Below, in pieces: positions 8,028 through 16,264 of a stretch of DNA of 20,971 bases (position 1 is its first letter; each line of letters starts with the position of its first letter). This stretch comes from Candidatus Lambdaproteobacteria bacterium (GTDB lineage Bacteria > SAR324 > NAC60-12). Where the stretch lies: the NCBI GenBank assembly GCA_012964265.1, contig DTUH01000025.1, positions 1 through 20,971 on the forward strand. Reading direction: 5' to 3'. Both the position numbers and the translations under genes were made by a program. The notes beneath the pieces are model-generated. The model was given only the letters and a program-made list of their open reading frames with translations, was not told the origin of the DNA and ran no database searches.

Positions 8028-8525
8028 CTATTTTATCTTGACTAAGATTCCTGCCACACACCACCAAACTTCATTACAGGATTCACCAAGTTTTTGTGCG
8101 ATTCGTCCAGATAAATCAGCAAATTCCCGGGCCAATGGATTATCCGGAATGATTCCGAGCCCCACTTCATTCATCACAAATACAATGTCACGCTCGAGCA
8201 AAAGCAATCTTTCAATTTCCGCAAATATTTTGCTTTCCTGAAGTTGATAATGTAATGCGTTGTTGAGCCACATCGTCAGACATTCTACCAGCACAGGGAC
8301 TTCTGTGTTTTCAAGTAGCTTTGTTAAATGAAGCGGTTCTTCAATAGTTTGAAAATTTTCTCCTCGCCGAAGACGATGTTTCGAAATCCGCTTTTTCATT
8401 TCCGGATCAAGCAATTCTGTTGTCGCCAAATAAATCGGTTTTTTACCTTTGGCCATTTCCAGAATACGCGACTCCGCATGGCGGGATTTTCCGCTTTTTA
8501 CACCGCCGGTGATCAGAATTTTCAT
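8028..8525 (-). CDS. cobU: Adenosylcobinamide kinase / adenosylcobinamide-phosphate guanylyltransferase
   Basis: Bifunctional enzyme of nucleotide-loop assembly in cobalamin synthesis and salvage. It phosphorylates adenosylcobinamide and transfers GMP to it. It has 165 residues, slightly short for the family. Visible are the P-loop GGVKSGKS (7-14), the ISKHRLRRGENFQTIEEP segment with His50 as the likely GMP-accepting histidine, VECLTMWLNNAL (80-91), and NEVGLGIIPDNPLAREFADL. I chose the ATG at 8525: the frame extends to 8558, but the P-loop sits close to the N-terminus in this family, and this ATG overlaps the cbiB stop as ATGA (8522-8525), indicating translational coupling. Confidence 0.95.
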   Translation of the reverse strand: MKILITGGVKSGKSRHAESRILEMAKGKKPIYLATTELLDPEMKKRISKHRLRRGENFQTIEEPLHLTKLLENTEVPVLVECLTMWLNNALHYQLQESKIFAEIERLLLLERDIVFVMNEVGLGIIPDNPLAREFADLSGRIAQKLGESCNEVWWCVAGILVKIK

Positions 8526-9523
8526 CTGCTGAAAAATGGTACAAATCCGGAAAACCACAGGTATGATCCAGATACTCCGGCGCCAAACAAGGCACTTGCC
8601 AATGCTAATTTATTCATACGGTAAATGTCATGAAACGTTGCGCCTTCTCTGTCATTTACGTCGCCGAGCCAATTATCGTGGGCCAGTTTTCCTTCACGCC
8701 AAATTGGGCCGCAAAGTTTTATTCTCAGTGCACCCGCTGCAGTGGCTTCACTCCATCCGGCGTTTGGGCTGGATAATTTTGCGTAATCCTGCCAACCAAA
8801 TTTAAATGCGTTTTTTCCGGAAAGTCCCGGAATCAAACTCGCAGTTCCGGACAACAAAAGCCAACTAATCCTGGCAGGAATCCAACTTAAAATATCGTCC
8901 AGTCTTGCTCCGCACCAGCCAAAATTCTGATAACGTTTATTCCGGTAACCGACCATAGAATCAATTGTACTCAAAACTTTAAAAACCAGCATTCCCGGTA
9001 TGCCAAAAAAACAAAAATAAAACAGCGGCGCAATCACACCATCATTCAAATTTTCGCTGACACTTTCAATGGTTGCGCGCCCGCAGGCCGCAAAATCCAT
9101 GTGAGAGGTCTCTCGTCCGACAAGCATCCCAACCTTCCGTTTTGCTTCAAGAAGATTTTTTTCCTCCATTGTTTTCGCAACATGTTTGGCATGAACCAGT
9201 AAATCACGCAAGGCCAGAAAACTCCAGCCAAGGTATACAGACCAGAACCAACTTAAACTCCAATGCAAAGACTCCAAAAATTGAAAAATATTTAAGCAAA
9301 TCACAAGTACGCTAAATAACAAAAGCAGCACTAAAATGATTCCGCCAATTTTACCATCCAAACCGATTTTACGGAGTTTGGTTTCATACCACGACAACAG
9401 GTTTCCAATCAACCGCACCGGATGAAAGTTATACACTGGATCACCAAAAAGCAAATCAAGTCCGAAAATTACTGCTAACATCGCGGTGGGATGTGTGATA
9501 ATTTCAGCAAATTCTTCGTTCAT
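8522..9523 (-). CDS. cbiB: Adenosylcobinamide-phosphate synthase CbiB/CobD
   Basis: Integral membrane enzyme that attaches the aminopropanol-phosphate arm to adenosylcobyric acid, making the substrate for CobU. It has 333 residues. The family opening GLDLLFGDPVYNFHPVRLIG is near residues 19-38, several hydrophobic spans follow (for example GGIILVLLLLFSVLVICLNI), then LVGRETSHMD, ATIESVSENLNDGVIAPLFY and NAGWSEATAAGALRI, all conserved in CbiB. The gene overlaps lgt upstream and cobU downstream by four bases each (ATGA), so the three are almost certainly translated from one message. Only this late step and CobU are present; cobS, cobT/cobC and corrin-ring genes are not in the window, so whether the cell synthesises or only salvages the cofactor cannot be told. 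Confidence 0.94.
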   Translation of the reverse strand: MNEEFAEIITHPTAMLAVIFGLDLLFGDPVYNFHPVRLIGNLLSWYETKLRKIGLDGKIGGIILVLLLLFSVLVICLNIFQFLESLHWSLSWFWSVYLGWSFLALRDLLVHAKHVAKTMEEKNLLEAKRKVGMLVGRETSHMDFAACGRATIESVSENLNDGVIAPLFYFCFFGIPGMLVFKVLSTIDSMVGYRNKRYQNFGWCGARLDDILSWIPARISWLLLSGTASLIPGLSGKNAFKFGWQDYAKLSSPNAGWSEATAAGALRIKLCGPIWREGKLAHDNWLGDVNDREGATFHDIYRMNKLALASALFGAGVSGSYLWFSGFVPFFSR

Positions 9524-10392
9524 GCTTTTTTGTTCTTAGCACCCTTAAAACCCTTAGCGCTCTTAACGGCAATTTTTTCGTTTAATACTTCATCCGGAAG
9601 CCATAGTTTTTGCTTAAATATCCAGAACAGTGATGCACCGACGAGCAAAAGACTGATGGCATAAGCCGCAAGAATTTTCGTGTCCACAATAACAAAAGAT
9701 TGATTGTCCATGCGCAGCGGAGTTAAAAATGAACGCAAAACTGAGTATGTTACCAAATAAATTGCACCAATCATTCCAGGGCGAAAATTTCTCAGCCGGA
9801 GTTTCCATAGCAGAATGAAAATCAGGAAATTACCAAGTGATTCATAAATCATCGTGGGGTGAACCGGCGCTCCATGCGCATAACGGTCAACGGCAGTTCC
9901 AGAGGGAAAAACGATGCCTGTCCAAAAATCAGTGACCGGCCCTGCCGTCTCTCCGTTGGTGAAATTACCCCAGCGTCCAATCGCCTGTCCTAAAACCATG
10001 CACATTGCGCTGATGTCAAACATGGCGGGGAGTGACAGTTTTTTGACGCGGCAATAAATGGGGAAGGCAATGATGCCGCCTAGAATCGCACCATGAATAG
10101 CTAATCCGCCTTCCCAAACCGCAAACACTTTCCAAAATGGCTGAAATCCATAATAATTCGACCACTCGAAAATCACTTCGTAGGTACGTCCTCCAATCAA
10201 TCCTGCTAAAAAGAGGAGCATCGTCATGTTCATCGCCTCATCCTCGCCGAGATTAATGCGCCTCCTTGCTATTTCCGAAAGTACAATTCTGGTGCCTATC
10301 AAAAGCGAAATTGCGTAAAACAGACCGTAAAAACGAGGTTCAAAGGTGATGTTAAACCATGGAATATCAATTGAAAAAATATATGGATACAT
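9520..10392 (-). CDS. lgt: Phosphatidylglycerol--prolipoprotein diacylglyceryl transferase
   Basis: Inner-membrane enzyme that adds diacylglycerol to the lipobox cysteine of prolipoproteins, the first step of lipoprotein maturation. It has 290 residues and about seven hydrophobic segments. Characteristic elements are GLIGGRTYEV, WEGGLAIHGAILGG (His100, matching the essential His of E. coli Lgt), the signature GQAIGRWGNFTNGE (Arg140, Asn143) and HPTMIYES. The C-terminal tail after the last membrane span is rich in lysine. It ends overlapping cbiB by ATGA and begins 19 bases after the rph stop. No clear ribosome binding site precedes the ATG. Functionally it fits the LolA gene found about 3 kb upstream in the transcription direction. 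Confidence 0.96.
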   Translation of the reverse strand: MYPYIFSIDIPWFNITFEPRFYGLFYAISLLIGTRIVLSEIARRRINLGEDEAMNMTMLLFLAGLIGGRTYEVIFEWSNYYGFQPFWKVFAVWEGGLAIHGAILGGIIAFPIYCRVKKLSLPAMFDISAMCMVLGQAIGRWGNFTNGETAGPVTDFWTGIVFPSGTAVDRYAHGAPVHPTMIYESLGNFLIFILLWKLRLRNFRPGMIGAIYLVTYSVLRSFLTPLRMDNQSFVIVDTKILAAYAISLLLVGASLFWIFKQKLWLPDEVLNEKIAVKSAKGFKGAKNKKA

Positions 10393-10411
10393 GATTTTTT
10401 ATTAAAGTGAT

Positions 10412-11158
10412 TTAAGTAGAAAGAACGTGACCAAGAATTTTCTTTTGAGCAGCAATGTGTGAGCGGATTCCCTGTTCGGCCATATCCAGCAGGATGTTGA
10501 GTTGATCACGGGAATAGGTTTTTCCTTCAGCGGTTCCCTGGACTTCTACAAATTCTCCGCAATCAAGCATGACGACATTCATATCCACTTCCGCAGCTTT
10601 GTCTTCATCATATTTTAAATCCAGCAAAGGGCATTGATCAACGATCCCGACACTGATTGCGGCAAGGTGTTCTTTTACAGGAAATTCTTTAATCTCTCCT
10701 GCCTGAAAAATTTTTCGTAAAGCCAAAATCAGCGCCACGAAACCACCTGTTATAGAGGCGGTTCGTGTTCCACCATCGGCCTGAATTACATCGCAGTCGA
10801 TCCAAATCGTGTGAGTTCCCAGTGCATCAAGGTCAACAACGGAGCGCATCGAGCGCCCGATCAAGCGTTGAATTTCCTGAGTGCGTCCATCTATTTTACC
10901 GGCTTCTCTTTTTCTGCGACTTCCGGTTGAGCGTGGAAGCATTCCGTATTCTGCGGTGACCCAGCCGTGACGTGCTTTTTTGTCTTTATCCAAAAGCCAG
11001 TCCGGGACCTTTTTTTCAACCGAAGCAGTGCAGATTATTTTCGTGTTTCCGGAAGCAACCAACACAGAACCTTCGGCGTGCATGGTATAATCCGGAGTTA
11101 TTTCCAGCATCCGTACTTCGTTGTTTGCACGCCCATCGGTGCGTGTCGTGTTTGACAT
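10412..11158 (-). CDS. rph: Ribonuclease PH
   Basis: Phosphate-dependent 3'-5' exoribonuclease that trims tRNA 3' ends. The family opening R-x-DGR-x(4)-R appears as RTDGRANNEVR, followed by GNTKIICTASVE, WVTAEYGMLPRST, GRTQEIQRLIGRSMRSVVDL and the catalytic region CDVIQADGGTRTASITG. I prefer the ATG at 11158 (248 residues, five residues before RTDGR, four bases after the preceding stop). An in-frame ATG at 11176 would add six residues and overlap the permease gene by 14 bases. Neither has a strong ribosome binding site. It lies directly behind the permease gene and in front of lgt, in the same direction. Confidence 0.95.
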   Translation of the reverse strand: MSNTTRTDGRANNEVRMLEITPDYTMHAEGSVLVASGNTKIICTASVEKKVPDWLLDKDKKARHGWVTAEYGMLPRSTGSRRKREAGKIDGRTQEIQRLIGRSMRSVVDLDALGTHTIWIDCDVIQADGGTRTASITGGFVALILALRKIFQAGEIKEFPVKEHLAAISVGIVDQCPLLDLKYDEDKAAEVDMNVVMLDCGEFVEVQGTAEGKTYSRDQLNILLDMAEQGIRSHIAAQKKILGHVLST

Positions 11159-11162
11159 ATTC

Positions 11163-13220
11163 TTAACTGAATTCATTGTTCAATTCTTCAATTCCGTATG
11201 CATCACCAATGATAGTCAGGCGATCACCTTCCTGTAAAACAGTGAGCCCGCGCGGGATTATCGTTTCTCCTTTTCTGCGAATCAAGGCAACCAGACTTCC
11301 TTCAGGCATCCGGATTTCCCTCAATGAACGTCCAATGAGAACTGAGGATGGAGTATTGCTGCTGATTCGGAGTGATAAAAACCTTTCATCACGTAATAAA
11401 ATTTCCTTTAATTCTTGTTCGTCAGTGGCAACCAGCCAGTCTTTTAGAAAGTTTTCATCATCAACACGTCCCGCGATTTGAGCAAGAATCCGCAGGTGCT
11501 GTCCGGGATTTTCGTTGGGACTGACTAAAAAGAAAAACGCGTGAATAGGTCCCTGAAGAGAAGTTTTACCTGAAAAATCAGGAGCTTCAACTAAGCACTG
11601 TTCTTTTGCCCTGACTATCACCATTTCTGCTCGATCAATCCCCGCAAGTCGGATATGGGGTAAAGCAGCACCGTGCGAAATCGGAGTTGCCCCAATCCTG
11701 CTTCCCTCCATAAATCCCTGCTCAAGGTCTTTGGCAGCCAACCCAAGACTTTGACCTAATTCTTTGGCAACATCATGTGTAATTTCCTCAAAAAGGTATT
11801 TACCGGAAAATTCCATCACTTGCGCGCGGGTCACAACTTCATCAAAGGGATCTTCTTCACGTACCCCTTTTTCTTTCATGATACCGCGTAATTCACGATC
11901 AAGCCCTTCAAATCTTTGTTCACCGAGACGTGCAAATAAATGATAAATTGCTCCTGAACGCACAACTCGTTCTCGTGCATAAGAAATATACCAAATTGTC
12001 CCAAGAGTAACGAGTGCCAATGAAAATAAAATAGGCACTATCCCCATTTCCGCAATCAGCCACATTGGAGAAAAAACTCCAAAAAGCTGCATCCACGGAT
12101 AAAACGGAGAACGATATCCGGGATCATAGGCCTCTATTCTGCTTTCGCGCATTACAATCACAGCAAAACAAATTAGCGCAAACATCATTAATTGAAAGGC
12201 ACTCGCCAGCTTGGCAATACTTGCAATGTCGAAGGTCAGTACAAGAAAAATAATCAGTCCGACCGTCACCGCAATTCCATAATGTGGAATATTTCGCGGG
12301 GTGAGTTTTGAAAATAATCCTGGAATAAGATGATCCCTGCTCATGGCAAGGGGATAACGTGATGCACTCAAAATTCCTGCGTTTGCAACTGACGCAAAGG
12401 CAATCACTGCCGCGACGGTAACTCCTATTTTTCCCCAATTTCCAAATAATACTTCTGCCGCAGACGCAACCGGTGTTAAATCCTGTGCCAGCTCTTTAGC
12501 AGGGAGCACTCCGACCATTATCGTTGTTCCAACAGCATAAACCGCAATTGCTGTAGCAATCGCAAGAAAGACTCCAAGGGGGAGATTCCGTTCTGGATTT
12601 TCTATTTCTTCCGCGACACTCGCAATGTTAGTGATCCCGACATAGCTGATGTAAACCAGCCCCGCAGTGGAAATAACTGAAATACCGCCTTTGTCAAAAA
12701 ATCCTTCAAAATGCTGCGAATTTATTTGCGGTACGCCTTGAACAATGAAAACAAACAAAATCAGCAGCAAGGCAAAAACCATGAAGACTTGAAACGTTCC
12801 GGTTTTCCTTGCTCCAAAAAGATTTACGATGCCAAAAAAGACAGCTAAAATAATAGCCAAAGTCACTACCGGTACTTCGGGCCAAAAAATACGGAGATAG
12901 GCTCCCATGCCGATCAGGGCAAAAGCAGTTTTTAAAACGAGTGCCAGCCACGTTCCCAATCCACCAATTGTGCCCACAAACGGCCCCATGCTTCGGTCAA
13001 GAAAATAATAAGCTCCACCGGCTCTGGGCATGGCAGTTGCCAGTTCTACCATGCTGAACATTGCGGGAATAAGCGGAATTGCCGCAATCAGATAACTCAA
13101 AACTACTGCAGGTCCCGCCTCATTAAAGGCAATTCCAGGCAGCAGAAAAAATCCTGCGCTCAGGGTTGTACCAGTCGCAATGGCGTAAACATTAAATAAT
13201 GTCAGTTCCTTTTTTAGCAT
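11163..13220 (-). CDS. APC-type permease fused to PTS EIIA-like and RCK_C domains
   Basis: A 685-residue inner-membrane protein. Residues 1-417 form an amino acid/polyamine/cation permease of about 12 spans, with the APC first-helix motif IATGTTLSAGFFLLPG, MVELATAMPRAGGAYYFLDR and ASVAEEIENPERNLPLGVFL. A linker follows, then a PTS EIIA type-2 fold at about 458-617 with GATPISHGAALPHIR; His522 is at the place of the phosphorylatable histidine. Residues 618-685 match an RCK_C/TrkA_C ligand domain (IGRSLREIRMPEGSLVALIR ... LQEGDRLTIIGD). The substrate is unknown. The soluble tail suggests control by phosphorylation and by a bound small molecule, but EI/HPr are not seen. I prefer the ATG at 13220, matching APC N-termini; the frame is open to 13253. 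It is the likely first gene of the run rph-lgt-cbiB-cobU-aroB. Confidence 0.9.
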   Translation of the reverse strand: MLKKELTLFNVYAIATGTTLSAGFFLLPGIAFNEAGPAVVLSYLIAAIPLIPAMFSMVELATAMPRAGGAYYFLDRSMGPFVGTIGGLGTWLALVLKTAFALIGMGAYLRIFWPEVPVVTLAIILAVFFGIVNLFGARKTGTFQVFMVFALLLILFVFIVQGVPQINSQHFEGFFDKGGISVISTAGLVYISYVGITNIASVAEEIENPERNLPLGVFLAIATAIAVYAVGTTIMVGVLPAKELAQDLTPVASAAEVLFGNWGKIGVTVAAVIAFASVANAGILSASRYPLAMSRDHLIPGLFSKLTPRNIPHYGIAVTVGLIIFLVLTFDIASIAKLASAFQLMMFALICFAVIVMRESRIEAYDPGYRSPFYPWMQLFGVFSPMWLIAEMGIVPILFSLALVTLGTIWYISYARERVVRSGAIYHLFARLGEQRFEGLDRELRGIMKEKGVREEDPFDEVVTRAQVMEFSGKYLFEEITHDVAKELGQSLGLAAKDLEQGFMEGSRIGATPISHGAALPHIRLAGIDRAEMVIVRAKEQCLVEAPDFSGKTSLQGPIHAFFFLVSPNENPGQHLRILAQIAGRVDDENFLKDWLVATDEQELKEILLRDERFLSLRISSNTPSSVLIGRSLREIRMPEGSLVALIRRKGETIIPRGLTVLQEGDRLTIIGDAYGIEELNNEFS

Positions 13221-13256
13221 AGTTGATAGTTTTACAAAAAGTCTGAAATACACACA

Positions 13257-13333
13257 GTCGTTTCGACCGCAATGAGAAATCTTAATGTTGAGTGTTTAAC
13301 TTTTGAAAGATTTCTCGCTTCTCTCGAAATGAC
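13257..13333. repeat. Long imperfect inverted repeat (REP-like)
   Basis: The arms are 13257-13283 and 13307-13333, 27 bases each, with a 23-base loop. Read inwards, each arm is GTC[G/A]TTTCGA, then 7 divergent bases, then GAGAAATCTT; 21 of 27 positions agree. The arms are conserved at both ends and divergent in the middle. It lies between lolA and the permease gene on the minus strand. There is no T-run after the stem, so it does not look like a standard intrinsic terminator. It resembles short dispersed palindromic (REP or MITE-type) units. No second copy was seen in this window. Confidence 0.6.
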
Positions 13334-13479
13334 ACGGTTTTAGGACTTTTTAAGACGAAAGCATAGTTTAATGAAAATTTTCTTTACTCTGGCCGACAAA
13401 CAATACGACCACTATTTTTTCTCTTTGCGTTTGTTTTTTAGCATTTTCAGCAAAATTCAAATGTAGAGTCCACTGTAAA

Positions 13480-14160
13480 CTATTGATTTCCAGCCTCAAT
13501 AACTTCCATATCCGGAGTGACTTCAAATTCAAATAATTTATCTTCAAGCACAAGGTTATATTGCATTGATTCTAACGCGATTGTCCTGTAATTTCCCTGT
13601 TGATCCAATAGTGCTATTTTCCGTAAATTGTAGTTTTCCGGATGAACCTCTAATTGGATAAACGCTAAATTTGCTGTTTCTTTTTTTGGTACAAGCTCAA
13701 CGATCAAACCATCAAGACTTTCCAGTAAAGATCTACTGATTTTCCGGCGTTTAAAATCCGCATTTAAATCACCCAAACCCAGCAAAAAAGAAAGAGCTGT
13801 TCCGTCTGCAAGTTTTTCCAGTTTTTGTATAGTTACATTTTCGAGCAATGGATCGTAGAGCCACATGGTTTCGCCATTTGTGACCAGCAATTGCTCTTCC
13901 GGTGCGTCATAAAGCCAACGCATTTTACCCGGACGTTTATAAGAAACCTTTCCTTCAGCTTTTTTTGGAGCGGTCTCAGAATTTGTGCGGTGGCTGGTTT
14001 GCACGAAATGCCCTGAAAAACTTTGAATACTCTGATATTGTGACTGAATAAGTTCAAGCAGGTTTTTTTCGACCGCAAGAGTCTGCGCTGACAATCCGCA
14101 TAAAATCAAGGGAATCAGTAAAAGTGAATATTTTTTCATACAATAAAGCTGTGTTTTCAT
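13480..14160 (-). CDS. lolA: Outer-membrane lipoprotein carrier protein LolA
   Basis: Periplasmic chaperone that takes lipoproteins from the LolCDE exporter to the outer membrane. It has 226 residues. A signal peptide is evident (MKKYSLLLIPLILCGLSAQTLA), followed by the LolA pattern IQSFSGHFVQTSH, AEGKVSYKRPGKMRWLYDAPEEQLLVTNGETMWLYDP (split here by family-typical spacing) and a late FEFEVTPDMEVIEA, equivalent to the F-x-F-xPxGxxVi tail. The ATG at 14160 overlaps the lptF stop (ATGA, 14157-14160). A second in-frame ATG at 14139 starts exactly at the signal peptide and may be the real start. It is the last gene of the envelope group Gfo/Idh/MocA-lptF-lolA. Lipoprotein maturation by Lgt, encoded nearby, supplies its cargo. 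Confidence 0.93.
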   Translation of the reverse strand: MKTQLYCMKKYSLLLIPLILCGLSAQTLAVEKNLLELIQSQYQSIQSFSGHFVQTSHRTNSETAPKKAEGKVSYKRPGKMRWLYDAPEEQLLVTNGETMWLYDPLLENVTIQKLEKLADGTALSFLLGLGDLNADFKRRKISRSLLESLDGLIVELVPKKETANLAFIQLEVHPENYNLRKIALLDQQGNYRTIALESMQYNLVLEDKLFEFEVTPDMEVIEAGNQ

Positions 14161-15287
14161 CTGACCGGAATTTGTTTTTTGACACGTGGCCCTGTTTTTC
14201 CAAAAGAGCTTAGCATGTCTAAGACATTTCGCAGGTTCAGGTTACTTTTGTATAAGCTGTATAATCCAAAAAACCAAATCACAAGCGGCGGCAGCCACAA
14301 AACTTGAGGTTGATAGTTCATGTTCAGAGTCAATTCTTTGGCACCCATCCACAAGATGTAATAGATCACCACCAAAATCAGCCCCCGTAAAAACGCTCCG
14401 GATCGTCCGCGACGCGGATCTATCAGACCTAACGGAACCATCGCAACGGCAAAAGCCACACAAGCCCACGGAGTGGTGAGTCTTAACAACAGTTCCATTT
14501 GAGAAGACCGGCTGGGATTTCCCCAAAGCAAATTGGTTGGCACACCCCAAATATGTCCGTCTTTTTTTGCAGGAACTATTTGTGGGGGTCGGAAAATATA
14601 ATGGAATTTTTCAAAAGCAATCGTGCGGTAACTTTCCGCAGAAGACCGCAAATGAATTTGTCCGTCTTCAAGTAATAAAACCAAATCCCGCTCGCCTTCA
14701 CGAACATTGATCCGTCCACGATCCGCGAGTGTCACCATCGAATCCTCCGTCAGTTCACGATCGGTAATAAAAACTCCGCTCAAATCTTCATTTTCATCTT
14801 TGTCTTGAACGTGCAAAACCTTGCCAGGAAAATCGTAATTCAGTACTAAAGGTTGAATAGTTTTCGTAGTTTGGGTTTTCAGTAACCTCAATTTTTCTTC
14901 CTCAAATGCCGCATACCCAGCCGGTTGCAGCCAGAGAGTGATGCATAAAGTAAGTGCGGTTGCAACTATTCCAAACAAAAAAAACGGAAGCCCAATTTCC
15001 CAAAAGTTGATTCCAATCGCATTCATCGCGGAAATTTCATTGTCCGTTGAGAGACGTACCATCAGCACCACGCATGAAATAACAATCGATAGAGGCAAAG
15101 TCACAGATAAAAATTGCGGCAGGCGGTAAAGCAGCATCAATCCTACACTAAAAACACTTACTCCACGCTCCACAATCAAGTTAATCAGACGATAGACTGT
15201 TTCCATGGAAAGGATGAAAGTGAGAATTCCGGAGGCCAGCAGAAACGGAACTATCAACTGTAAGAATATCGAACGGGAAAGCAGCAT
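14157..15287 (-). CDS. lptF: LptF/LptG family lipopolysaccharide export permease
   Basis: Inner-membrane subunit of the LptB2FG transporter that lifts lipopolysaccharide out of the inner membrane towards LptC-LptA. It has 376 residues, with the YjgP/YjgQ layout. Three N-terminal spans come first, including LPLSIVISCVVLMVRLSTDN and EISAMNAIGINFWEIG. A periplasmic beta-jellyroll follows (about 125-265). Three C-terminal spans follow, with PLGLIDPRRGRSGAFLRGLI (close to the PR-x-GR motif) and VIYYILWMGAKELTLN. The SEIxxMxAxGI-like element and overall order fit LptF slightly better than LptG, but the distinction is uncertain. No partner permease or LptB lies in the window. It starts 6 bases after the oxidoreductase stop and overlaps lolA by four bases, so it is in an operon. 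Confidence 0.9.
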   Translation of the reverse strand: MLLSRSIFLQLIVPFLLASGILTFILSMETVYRLINLIVERGVSVFSVGLMLLYRLPQFLSVTLPLSIVISCVVLMVRLSTDNEISAMNAIGINFWEIGLPFFLFGIVATALTLCITLWLQPAGYAAFEEEKLRLLKTQTTKTIQPLVLNYDFPGKVLHVQDKDENEDLSGVFITDRELTEDSMVTLADRGRINVREGERDLVLLLEDGQIHLRSSAESYRTIAFEKFHYIFRPPQIVPAKKDGHIWGVPTNLLWGNPSRSSQMELLLRLTTPWACVAFAVAMVPLGLIDPRRGRSGAFLRGLILVVIYYILWMGAKELTLNMNYQPQVLWLPPLVIWFFGLYSLYKSNLNLRNVLDMLSSFGKTGPRVKKQIPVR

Positions 15288-15293
15288 AAAGAA

Positions 15294-16214
15294 TTAGAGT
15301 TGATCCTTGATTTGCCAAGCCACGCGCATTGCGTTAAGACCATCTTGACCGGTGACTTTTGGTGTTTTTCCTTCACGGACTGCTGAAATAAAACTTTCAA
15401 TTTCAGCTAACAAAGCATCTCCTTTTTCCAGTTGAAAAGTTTCCGGACGAAGAGTCTCCGGATCAGGGAACGATCCCGGATCTACCTGGAGCTTGCGTGC
15501 CTGTCCTGTTCCATAATCAAGAGAAAGATAAAGTCCGGACTGGAAAATTCGCATTTTTCGTTCTGCTTTATCGGAAACACGGCTGGCCGTCAAGTCCGCA
15601 ATACATCCGGAAGGAAAGTGGAGACGGGCGTTGGCCAAGTCTGCAGTGGAAGTGATGATGTTTACACCGGTACCTTCTACAGAATCCGGATACTCACCAA
15701 CCACTGCCAACACCAGGTCAATGTCATGTATCATCAAATCAAGGATAACATCAACGTCAGTTCCACGTTTTGGAAATGGGGCAATGCGAATGTTTTCAAT
15801 GAATTTTGGCTGATCAATTAACTGCTGAAATTCTGTAAAAACCGGATTGAAGCGTTCCAGGTGACCGATTTGCAGGCACAGATTATTTTCCCTTGAAAGC
15901 TGTTCCAGATATTCTGCTTCTTCAATCGTAGCAGCAAACGGTTTTTCAAGCAAAACATGAACTCCGTTTTCCATAAAGGCTTTTGCCGTTTCATAATGAT
16001 GAACGGTCGGCACAACGATGCTCACTGCATCAACTTGCTCCAGTACCTCATGGAAATCCGTATGGAAAGGTACACCAAGTTCATCCGCAACTTTTTGTCC
16101 CTGTTCCGGATCAACATCAACCACACCTATCAGTTCAGATTCAGCAAGTGCGGCATATTTTTGAGCATGAAAGCGGCCAAGATAGCCCACCCCTATAACA
16201 GCGGTTTTTAGCAT
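15294..16214 (-). CDS. Gfo/Idh/MocA-family oxidoreductase, possibly sugar-nucleotide (GnnA-like)
   Basis: A 306-residue NAD(P)-dependent dehydrogenase. The Rossmann motif GVGYLG is at 8-13, and the acidic VVDVDPE ends the second strand. The catalytic EKP motif is at 90-92, GHLERFNP at 117-124, and MIHDIDL at 161-167 carries the family's histidine-aspartate pair. In several Gram-negative lineages very similar proteins are encoded inside lipid A gene clusters. One of them, GnnA, oxidises UDP-GlcNAc on the way to an amide-linked lipid A sugar. Here the immediate downstream partners are lptF and lolA, which supports an envelope role, but no lpx or aminotransferase (gnnB) gene is in view, so the substrate is an inference. 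The ATG at 16214 lacks a visible ribosome binding site. Confidence 0.88.
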   Translation of the reverse strand: MLKTAVIGVGYLGRFHAQKYAALAESELIGVVDVDPEQGQKVADELGVPFHTDFHEVLEQVDAVSIVVPTVHHYETAKAFMENGVHVLLEKPFAATIEEAEYLEQLSRENNLCLQIGHLERFNPVFTEFQQLIDQPKFIENIRIAPFPKRGTDVDVILDLMIHDIDLVLAVVGEYPDSVEGTGVNIITSTADLANARLHFPSGCIADLTASRVSDKAERKMRIFQSGLYLSLDYGTGQARKLQVDPGSFPDPETLRPETFQLEKGDALLAEIESFISAVREGKTPKVTGQDGLNAMRVAWQIKDQL

Positions 16215-16264
16215 TTTTAAGTTAGTGGTTAAATCATTATTAAGAGTTGTAGTGTTATGCTTTT

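Noticed and set aside
13368..13553. 61-codon minus-strand frame running past the end of lolA
   Set aside because: Overlaps lolA in another frame and has no recognisable features; treated as a shadow extending into AT-rich spacer.
15432..15821. 129-codon plus-strand frame inside the oxidoreductase gene
   Set aside because: Antisense shadow of a clear Gfo/Idh/MocA coding region with no independent family features.
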